Below are positions 5,070 through 9,237 of a stretch of 9,237 nucleotides of DNA, piece by piece; within the stretch, counting starts at the first letter, position 1, and every line of letters begins with the position of its first letter. Below the pieces are notes generated by a model, which was given only the letters and a program-made list of their open reading frames with translations, was not told where the DNA came from and did not search any database. This stretch comes from an uncultured Spirochaetaceae bacterium (lineage in GTDB: Bacteria; Spirochaetota; Spirochaetia; Treponematales; Treponemataceae), in assembly GCA_902797925.1 (NCBI GenBank), contig CADBUT010000357.1:1-9237 (forward strand), written 5' to 3'. Both the position numbers and the translations under genes were made by a program.

Positions 5070-5939
5070 ATGACTGATTATCACAAGATTTCAGAGCAAC
5101 TTAAAAAAATGGAAGAAACAGAACTTGACCCAAAACGGCTATTGTTCTTTGTTTACGAGCACTATGACTTCTTTTTTCTCAATTACCTTGAAGAAGATGA
5201 ACGCTATGATTTTATACTTTCACTTATGCCGCTAATGAAACGGATTGCAGTATCTTTTGACAAAAAGAAAGCCTCTCTTGAGCAGTATCTCCGTTTTATT
5301 ATTTCTAGGAACAAAAATACATGGCAAAAAGCTTCTGTGAAAAATCACATAAAAGAAAATCTTATTGAGCGTGAATACAAACTTTCGCTCGCAAGTGATT
5401 TACTGCATGACGAAGAAGAATCTTTTGATGCGAGCACCGGCTTTGATATTACTGCAAAATCTCTGAACATTCCGGAACGCTTTATAAGCATTCTGCCTCT
5501 TCTTGCATACAGAGCTTCTGCCTATGTTACCAGAGAACAGATACTGAAAATAGCCAGAATAAGCAAAACAAATGCCGAAGAAATGTTCAGAATTATCCGC
5601 ACCTTAAACGAAAAGCTCGAATCAAGAATAAACAACGTACGGAAAATTGCGCAAAGAAAAACGTCCATATATCTTATGAAATGCCGCTATTCTTTTGAAC
5701 GGGACCTTCTCGAAGGTTCAGCCTCAATAAGATACGAAGCAGTTTCCGAGAAGATGGATTCAATTCAAGAGCATTATGAAAAATCTCTGGAAAATCAGCA
5801 AAGCACGCAAATTGTGACACCGGCACGCCTTATTGCAGAAGTTCTCGGCGTAAGTGTATACAGTATAGATAATAAACTACGATATGTGCATAAACTTTTT
5901 CCAGATTTTTTTAAGCGGAAAAATATGACTGACAGCTGA
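5070..5939 (+). CDS. Unrecognised protein with weak sigma-factor / HTH resemblance (289 aa)
   Basis: I cannot assign a family with confidence. The N-terminal part (about 20-85) reads like sigma region 2: a helical LLFFVYEHYDFFF segment, then KRIAVSFDKKKASLEQYLRF, close to the pattern of a basic helix, FD, and a conserved YLR/YAxW helix. Residues about 249-277 (PARLIAEVLGVSVYSIDNKL) resemble a region 4-like helix-turn-helix. The middle is charged and helical. An atypical sigma factor or related DNA-binding regulator is possible but unproven. I chose the ATG at 5070 because AAGGAG lies 5 nt upstream; an in-frame ATG at 5016 has no SD and would add an unlikely 18-residue tail across the regulatory hairpin. 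There is no signal peptide or membrane segment. It is followed after 63 nt by the pyrophosphatase gene. Its leader is unusually rich in regulatory-looking signals. Confidence 0.7.
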   Translation: MTDYHKISEQLKKMEETELDPKRLLFFVYEHYDFFFLNYLEEDERYDFILSLMPLMKRIAVSFDKKKASLEQYLRFIISRNKNTWQKASVKNHIKENLIEREYKLSLASDLLHDEEESFDASTGFDITAKSLNIPERFISILPLLAYRASAYVTREQILKIARISKTNAEEMFRIIRTLNEKLESRINNVRKIAQRKTSIYLMKCRYSFERDLLEGSASIRYEAVSEKMDSIQEHYEKSLENQQSTQIVTPARLIAEVLGVSVYSIDNKLRYVHKLFPDFFKRKNMTDS

Positions 5940-5990
5940 GTTTACGAAAGAGTCCCGGAGAATCTATAGCGGAAAAACATCGTTTCAGGC

Positions 5991-5996
5991 TATAAT
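5991..5996 (+). promoter_or_regulatory. Consensus -10 box of a likely leaderless promoter
   Basis: A perfect TATAAT ends 7 nt before the A of the pyrophosphatase ATG (6003), so transcription should start at or within a base or two of the start codon. No SD precedes the gene. The -35 region is poor, which lowers confidence. Confidence 0.55.
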
Positions 5997-6002
5997 GCGT
6001 AC

Positions 6003-6677
6003 ATGACAATTTTTCTAGCTTCGGGTAACCGCCACAAACAGGGCGAAATTGCCCAAATATTTAAACCGAATGAGATTCTCATTCCGGCAGACAGGGGCAT
6101 TGAATTTGACCCGCTGGAAAACGGGACTTCTTTTGTTGAAAACAGTCTGATTAAGGCACGCGCGCTTTGGGAAATAGTGCATGAGCCTGTGATTGCAGAC
6201 GATTCGGGCATCTGCGTAGATCTGCTTGACGGCGCGCCCGGCATTTACTCGGCGCGCTACGCCGGCATAAACGACATGAAAGGCGAAAAAGCCGGTGCAA
6301 AGCTAGACGCGCAGGAACGGAATAGGCTGCTTATCGAGCAGACAAACGCCGCGCTCGCCTCTTTTAGGGCAAAAAACCCGAAAGACGCGCGCACCGACAG
6401 CGAGCTTAGAAGCTGCCGTTTTGTCTGCTCCATGGTGCTTTATCTCGGCAGCGGGCGGTTTTACGCCGTTCAGGAAACGCTTGAAGGCAGCCTCGTTTCA
6501 AGCATCGAAGAAGCTGCCGGCTCAGGCGGTTTCGGCTATGATCCGGTTGTCTTTCTGCCCTCTTTCAGAAAGACAGTAGCAGAGCTTTCAGAAGAGCAGA
6601 AAAACGCTGTTTCTCACCGCGGAAAAGCAGGCAAAAAGCTTGCCTCGCTTCTTGCCACGGCGGACATCTGCTTTTAG
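6003..6677 (+). CDS. rdgB: XTP/dITP pyrophosphatase (RdgB/HAM1 family)
   Basis: A cytosolic house-cleaning enzyme that hydrolyses non-canonical purine nucleotides (dITP, XTP, ITP) to monophosphate and pyrophosphate, keeping them out of DNA and RNA. Family motifs are intact: SGNRHKQGEI (7-16, nucleotide binding), SFVENSLIKARAL (43-55), ADDSGICVDLLDGAPG (65-80, with D67 at the catalytic base position), YSARYAG (82-88), SGGFGYDPVVFLP (174-186) and KNAVSHRGKA (200-209). At 224 aa it is about 25 residues longer than E. coli RdgB; the extra residues fall around 95-130. The start fits the family N-terminus exactly although there is no SD; a TATAAT 7 nt upstream points to a leaderless mRNA. The gene is visibly richer in G+C (many GCG/CGC and GGC codons) than both neighbours, suggesting a different origin or codon pressure. 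Confidence 0.93.
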   Translation: MTIFLASGNRHKQGEIAQIFKPNEILIPADRGIEFDPLENGTSFVENSLIKARALWEIVHEPVIADDSGICVDLLDGAPGIYSARYAGINDMKGEKAGAKLDAQERNRLLIEQTNAALASFRAKNPKDARTDSELRSCRFVCSMVLYLGSGRFYAVQETLEGSLVSSIEEAAGSGGFGYDPVVFLPSFRKTVAELSEEQKNAVSHRGKAGKKLASLLATADICF

Positions 6678-6727
6678 TTTTAATACAGCTTTCTTACAGA
6701 TATGGCTGCTCAAATGGCGGAATAGTC

Positions 6728-6765
6728 TCAAAGCCCATACACTACATATAGCGTAGAGGCTTTGA
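6728..6765 (+). other. Hairpin downstream of rdgB without a U-tail
   Basis: TCAAAGCC (6728-6735) pairs with GGCTTTGA (6758-6765), with a smaller inner CTAC/GTAG helix (6742-6745 with 6753-6756). No T-run follows, so it is not a standard terminator; it could be an mRNA 3'-end stabiliser. The following stretch 6780-6870 is AT-rich with runs of A and T just before the flagellin promoter. Confidence 0.4.
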
Positions 6766-6873
6766 AACAAGGTCAAAATGACACTTCAGCACCGCCTTAC
6801 CGGGCAGCCTTTCATTTTTCAGTCTTTTTCTAAAAAATTTCTAAAAAAACTCAATTTTTTTTATTTTTTTCGT

Positions 6874-6901
6874 TCAAGTTTTTTTATCTTTTTGCCGAAG
6901 C
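6874..6901 (+). promoter_or_regulatory. Sigma-28 (FliA/WhiG-type) promoter of the first flagellin gene
   Basis: TCAAGTTT (6874-6881) is 7/8 to the enterobacterial TAAAGTTT, and GCCGAAGC (6894-6901) keeps the GCCGA core of GCCGATAA. The 12-nt spacer is one longer than the usual 11. The start near 6908 gives a leader of about 160 nt. Flagellin genes of treponemes are classically sigma-28 dependent. Long A and T tracts upstream (6833-6870) may bend the DNA or act like an UP element. Confidence 0.68.
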
Positions 6902-6920
6902 TTACTTATGAGAAGTTATG

Positions 6921-7043
6921 ACAGTCAGGTTCTTCGTAGAAGTCAACAGACTGCATGATTTTTCATCGTGCAAAACAAGCAAAATAGTGGCCTTGTACTT
7001 AATCAGCTTGTTTTGCACAAAACAAGCAGCACGGATGCTGTTT
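6921..7043 (+). promoter_or_regulatory. Structured leader of the first flagellin gene with competing hairpins
   Basis: Segment A (GTGCAAAACAAGC, 6968-6980) pairs over 13 perfect bp with segment B (GCTTGTTTTGCAC, 7006-7018). Segment C (AAAACAAGC, 7019-7027) pairs over 9 perfect bp with the first part of B. A:B and B:C exclude each other. An upstream 7-bp hairpin GCATGAT/ATCGTGC (6953-6971) competes for part of A. A downstream hairpin AAGCAGCA/TGCTGTTT (7024-7043) overlaps C by 4 nt, so it can coexist with A:B but competes with B:C. A further 5-bp CAGTC/GACTG pairing lies at 6922-6952. This layout resembles a switch or attenuator, but no known riboswitch consensus was recognised. Confidence 0.6.
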
Positions 7044-7061
7044 GACATCTTTCCATGGAGG
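7027..7061 (+). promoter_or_regulatory. Candidate CsrA dual site at the first flagellin RBS
   Basis: The hairpin CAGCA/TGCTG (7027-7040) exposes CGGA in its 4-nt loop (GGA at 7033-7035), with context CACGGATG near the CsrA consensus ACARGGATG. A second GGA (7057-7059) lies in the SD GGAGG, 24 nt later and 7 nt from the ATG. Paired GGA sites with one in a loop and one in the SD are the known CsrA repression layout in Bacillus hag; use here is inferred. Confidence 0.5.
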
Positions 7062-7068
7062 AAAAACT

Positions 7069-7929
7069 ATGGTCATCAACCACAACATGTCGGCTATCTA
7101 TTCACACCGCGTACTCGGTATTACAAACCTCGCAGTACAAAAGAATATGGAAAAACTTTCTTCAGGTATGAGAATCAATCGCGCAGGCGATGATGCATCA
7201 GGACTTGCAGTATCTGAAAAAATGAGATCACAGATCCGTGGTTTGAACCAGGCTTCAAAGAACGCTTCTAATGGTATCAGCTTCATCCAGACAACAGAAG
7301 GTTATCTGAACGAAACAACTGATATTTTGCAGAGACTTCGTGAGCTCTCAGTTCAGTCAGCTAACGGTATCTATACCTCTGAAGATCGTATGCAGATCCA
7401 GGTTGAAGTTTCTCAGCTTGTTGCTGAAGTTGACCGCATCGCCAGCCAGGCACAGTTCAACGGAATGAACCTCTTGACAGGTCGTTTCGCTCGCCCAACT
7501 GGAGAAAATGCTGTTACAGCATCTATGTGGTTCCATATTGGTGCAAACATGGATCAGAGAATTCAGGTGTACATCGGTACAATGACTGCTTCTGCTCTTG
7601 GTGTTCGCGAAATCGGTAGTGAAGCTGTTCTTAGCCTTGCTACACCGGATGATGCCAACCGCGCAATCAACACACTTGATGAAGCATTGAAAAAGGTAAA
7701 CAAACAGAGAGCAGATCTCGGTGGTTACCAGAACCGTTTGGAACATGCTGTCCGCGGAATTGACAACACAGCAGAGAACATGACTGCTTCAGAATCACGC
7801 ATCCGTGATACTGATATGGCTGGCGAAATGGTAGAATTCACCAAGAACCAGATCCTTACACAGGCAGGAACTGCTATGTTGGCTCAGGCTAACAGCAATT
7901 CACAGAATGTTCTGTCTTTGCTCAGATAG
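7069..7929 (+). CDS. flaB: Periplasmic flagellar filament core protein FlaB (FlaB1-like)
   Basis: A flagellin subunit of the spirochaete periplasmic filament, exported by the flagellar type III system and so without a signal peptide. It has 286 aa, the usual size for treponemal FlaB, with only the conserved D0/D1 domains: the N-terminal coil (MVINHNMSAIYSHR, KLSSGMRINRAGDDASGLAV, GLNQASKNASNG), the ILQRLRELSVQSANG helix and the C-terminal coil (AESRIRD-type ASESRIRDTDMA, MVEFTKNQILTQAGTAMLAQAN, VLSLLR). The short middle contains FARPTGENAVTASMWFHIG, closely like T. pallidum FlaB1 as I recall it, hence the paralogue call. The start at 7069 follows GGAGG with 7-nt spacing; an in-frame TTG at 7042 would add nine residues and break family alignment. 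A sigma-28-like promoter and a long structured leader precede it. The numbering of paralogues is an inference. Confidence 0.95.
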   Translation: MVINHNMSAIYSHRVLGITNLAVQKNMEKLSSGMRINRAGDDASGLAVSEKMRSQIRGLNQASKNASNGISFIQTTEGYLNETTDILQRLRELSVQSANGIYTSEDRMQIQVEVSQLVAEVDRIASQAQFNGMNLLTGRFARPTGENAVTASMWFHIGANMDQRIQVYIGTMTASALGVREIGSEAVLSLATPDDANRAINTLDEALKKVNKQRADLGGYQNRLEHAVRGIDNTAENMTASESRIRDTDMAGEMVEFTKNQILTQAGTAMLAQANSNSQNVLSLLR

Positions 7930-7932
7930 TGT

Positions 7933-8016
7933 AATATAATGGTGTAAAACCAAAAAAGGTTTTACAAGAAAGCCGTTCTGTGATACTATTCATATAACGG
8001 CTTTCGCCATTATATT
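7933..8016 (+). ncRNA. Three-way-junction RNA element after the first flagellin gene
   Basis: Three nested perfect helices: an outer stem AATATAATGG/CCATTATATT (7933-7942 with 8007-8016); inner hairpin 1 GTAAAACC/GGTTTTAC with an A6 loop (7944-7951 with 7958-7965); and inner hairpin 2 GAAAGCCGTT/AACGGCTTTC with an 18-nt loop (7968-7977 with 7996-8005). It begins 4 nt after the flaB stop. None of the helices is followed directly by a U-run, so it is not a standard terminator. It may stabilise or process the flaB mRNA, or allow partial read-through. The type label ncRNA is provisional. Confidence 0.6.
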
Positions 8017-8046
8017 TGTGCCGTTTTTAGAAGGCATAGTTGATCT

Positions 8047-8074
8047 TTGACAAATACCCTTCGTGGTGTATGTA
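8047..8074 (+). promoter_or_regulatory. Possible sigma-70 promoter between the flagellin genes
   Basis: A perfect TTGACA (8047-8052) is followed after 16 nt by TATGTA (8069-8074), a poor -10. A weak sigma-28-like pair (TAAA at 8124, GCGCATAG at 8142) is an alternative. Which of these, or read-through from the first flagellin gene, drives the second gene is open. Confidence 0.3.
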
Positions 8075-8173
8075 ACAGCATGAGCGGAAACTGTACGCAG
8101 TTTCTGCTTCTGCTGTATGAGTCTAAAACGGAATAAGGCAGGCGCATAGCTTTATTCTGCTCACTACATACAC
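8066..8173 (+). ncRNA. Three-way-junction RNA domain in the leader of the second flagellin gene
   Basis: P1 is 9 perfect bp, GTGTATGTA (8066-8074) with TACATACAC (8165-8173). P2 is a long hairpin pairing 8075-8093 with 8098-8116 (19-nt arms, one mismatch and two G-U pairs) and capped by a UACG tetraloop. P3 pairs GAATAAGGC (8131-8139) with GCTTTATTC (8149-8157), with one G-U and a 9-nt loop. Single-stranded linkers are 8117-8130 and 8158-8164. P1 needs a transcript starting before 8066. I recognise no known riboswitch class. The type label is provisional; it is probably a cis-acting leader element. Confidence 0.6.
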
Positions 8174-8180
8174 AGTATAG

Positions 8181-8215
8181 AAAGCATGGAATGCTTTTGA
8201 TTTAACACACGGAGG
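8181..8215 (+). promoter_or_regulatory. Candidate CsrA dual site at the second flagellin RBS
   Basis: The 7-bp hairpin AAAGCAT/ATGCTTT (8181-8187 with 8191-8197) has a loop of exactly GGA (8188-8190). A second GGA (8211-8213) lies in the SD GGAGGG, 23 nt later. The layout matches that of the first flagellin leader although the flanking sequences differ, which argues for selection on the feature. Confidence 0.5.
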
Positions 8216-8224
8216 GTTATATCT

Positions 8225-9082
8225 ATGGTAATTAATCACAACATGAGTTCAATGTACGCTAACCGTTTGCTCGGAATCGCAAACGATCAGGTTCAGAAGG
8301 ACATTGAAAAACTCAGTTCAGGAATGAAAATAAACAGAGCTAGTGATGATGCTTCTGGTCTCGCTGTATCAGAAAAGCTTCGCTCACAGGTTCGTGGTCT
8401 GAACCAGGCAAACCGCAACATTCAGAACGGTATTTCTTTCATTCAGACAACAGAGGGTTATCTCCAGGAGACAACAGATATTCTTCAGCGCATCCGCGAA
8501 CTTTCAGTTCAGGCTGCCAACGGTATCTACTCTACTGAAGACAGACTCCAGATTCAGGTTGAAGTATCTCAGCTTGTTGCTGAAGTTGACCGCATTGCAA
8601 GCCATGCACAGTTCAACGGAATGAACTTGCTCACAGGCGGCTTTGCTAACAACGAAAGCAGCCAGCGTTTCCTCCAGCTCCATGTTGGTGCAAACGTTGA
8701 TCAGAATGTTTCAGTATTTGTCGGCACAATGACTGCTACAGCCCTTGGCCTTGCTGGTCTTAACGGCGACGCTGATTCTATCATCTCACTCACTACTCCC
8801 GAAAATGCAAACATGACTATTGCTACAATCGACAATGCTTTGAAGACTGTTACAAAACAGCGTGCAGACTTGGGTGCATTCCAGAACAGATTTGAAACTG
8901 CCTCTAAAGGTATTGCAATTGCTGCTGAAAACTTAACAGCTTCAGAATCACGCATCCGCGATACTGATATGGCACAACAAATGGTTGAATTTACCAAGAA
9001 CCAGATTCTCACACAGTCTGGTACTGCAATGTTGGCACAGGCAAATTTAACATCTCAGAATGTTCTGAGTATCTTGCGCTAA
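8225..9082 (+). CDS. flaB: Periplasmic flagellar filament core protein FlaB (second paralogue, FlaB3-like by position)
   Basis: A second flagellin core subunit of 285 aa, again D0/D1 only and without a signal peptide. Conserved blocks are MVINHNMSSMYANRLLGI, KLSSGMKINRASDDASGLAV, ILQRIRELSVQAANG, EVSQLVAEVDRIASHAQFNG, ASESRIRDTDMAQQMVEFTK and the end NVLSILR. The middle differs from the first copy: the MWFHIGANMDQR block is replaced by LQLHVGANVDQN, and there is a short unique stretch GLNGDADSIISLTTPENAN. The length, the terminal SILR and the position after a FlaB1-like gene suggest FlaB3, but the paralogue number is not certain. The SD GGAGG lies 9 nt before the ATG. The two genes are long direct repeats with near-identical DNA in the conserved blocks. 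It would co-assemble with the first FlaB in the periplasmic filament. Confidence 0.94.
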   Translation: MVINHNMSSMYANRLLGIANDQVQKDIEKLSSGMKINRASDDASGLAVSEKLRSQVRGLNQANRNIQNGISFIQTTEGYLQETTDILQRIRELSVQAANGIYSTEDRLQIQVEVSQLVAEVDRIASHAQFNGMNLLTGGFANNESSQRFLQLHVGANVDQNVSVFVGTMTATALGLAGLNGDADSIISLTTPENANMTIATIDNALKTVTKQRADLGAFQNRFETASKGIAIAAENLTASESRIRDTDMAQQMVEFTKNQILTQSGTAMLAQANLTSQNVLSILR

Positions 9083-9089
9083 CTTAAAA

Positions 9090-9126
9090 ACATCAAAGAG
9101 ACTTCTGGATGTCATCTTTTTGATGT
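9090..9126 (+). other. Hairpin after the second flagellin gene, GGATGT in the loop
   Basis: ACATCAAAGAG (9090-9100) pairs with CTTTTTGATGT (9116-9126), 11 bp with one G-U. The 15-nt loop contains CTGGATGT, which includes the GGATGT core of the CsrA consensus. No U-run follows, so it is not a standard terminator. Confidence 0.5.
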
Positions 9127-9134
9127 GGTTATAA

Positions 9135-9170
9135 AGCAAAAAGAAGGAGCGCCACTTCTTTTTGCTCTTT
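9135..9170 (+). terminator. Terminator-like hairpin just before the third ORF
   Basis: AGCAAAAAGAAG (9135-9146) pairs perfectly over 12 bp with CTTCTTTTTGCT (9155-9166), followed by CTTTT. It ends only 7 nt before the SD AGGAGG of the next ORF, so it probably acts as a leaky terminator or attenuator lowering expression of the downstream gene relative to flagellin. Confidence 0.6.
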
Positions 9171-9186
9171 TATAGGAGGCTAGCCC

Positions 9187-9237
9187 ATGTCTATTTCATT
9201 AAATGCACTTGGGCCGCGCATGACCATGGATGGTCCA
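9187..9237 (+). CDS. N-terminus of an unidentified flagellar-locus protein (partial)
   Basis: Seventeen codons (MSISLNALGPRMTMDGP) run off the right edge. The start is supported by AGGAGG 8 nt upstream. In T. pallidum a fliD cap-protein gene lies soon after flaB3, but this N-terminus does not look like the FliD starts I know, so I leave it unnamed. It has no signal peptide in the visible part. Confidence 0.6.
   Translation, partial: MSISLNALGPRMTMDGP

Noticed and set aside
7042..7068. TTG start adding nine residues to the first flagellin
   Set aside because: FlaB proteins begin with the M-I/V-INHNMS block, and GGAGG is placed for the ATG at 7069.
6918..7193. 91-aa plus-strand ORF starting in the first flagellin leader
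   Set aside because: It runs out of frame into flaB for over 120 nt and resembles no leader peptide; the leader is better explained by RNA structure.
8066..8215. A c-di-GMP (GEMM) riboswitch before the second flagellin
   Set aside because: Its conserved core sequences are not visible; only the general multi-helix shape is similar.
9187..9237. Calling the last ORF fliD
   Set aside because: Gene order suggests it, but the visible 17 residues do not resemble the FliD N-termini I know.
1..9237. CRISPR array, insertion sequence or replication origin
   Set aside because: No regularly spaced repeats, no transposase with terminal inverted repeats, and no DnaA-box clusters were seen.

Overview
The window looks like a chromosomal segment of a spirochaete, most likely a Treponema. 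The strongest evidence is a tandem pair of FlaB-type flagellin genes (286 and 285 aa). The first carries the segment FARPTGENAVTASMWFHIG, which closely resembles treponemal FlaB1 as I recall it. A small ORF of the same locus follows. The AT-rich intergenic regions and tRNA genes without an encoded CCA are compatible with this. The species cannot be named from the sequence alone.

Layout from left to right. Positions 1-1326 (minus) hold most of a tyrosine recombinase/integrase that runs off the left edge. It has a TTG start behind a good Shine-Dalgarno (SD) and all catalytic residues. It sits just downstream of a tRNA-Lys(CUU) gene on the same strand, the usual arrangement of an element integrated at a tRNA, so the island should lie to the left of the window. 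Next come a small exported protein of unknown function (minus), tRNA-Met(CAU) with a clear promoter and terminator, an OmpR-type regulator with a degenerate receiver (minus), and tRNA-Val(GAC). Positions 3819-6677 carry three plus-strand genes: an NrnA-like DHH/DHHA1 phosphoesterase, an unrecognised protein with weak sigma-factor/HTH resemblance, and an XTP/dITP pyrophosphatase (RdgB/HAM1). From about 6850 to the end is the flagellin locus: a sigma-28-like promoter, flaB (FlaB1-like), a structured spacer, flaB (second paralogue, FlaB3-like by position), and the first 17 codons of a third ORF.

The intergenic RNA is the most unusual part. The first flagellin leader can form mutually exclusive hairpins. 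The spacer between the flagellins holds two multi-helix junctions, one after flaB1 and one before flaB3. Both flagellin leaders end with a hairpin exposing GGA in its loop, 23-24 nt before a second GGA inside the SD. That is the architecture expected for CsrA translational control of flagellin, known in Bacillus hag and Borrelia flaB. Separately, the sigma-like gene at 5070 has its whole SD buried in a near-perfect 12-bp hairpin, with a sigma-54-like -24/-12 element and an upstream dyad nearby. The XTP/dITP pyrophosphatase gene appears to be transcribed as a leaderless mRNA.

All structures were found by eye, without folding software or database searches.
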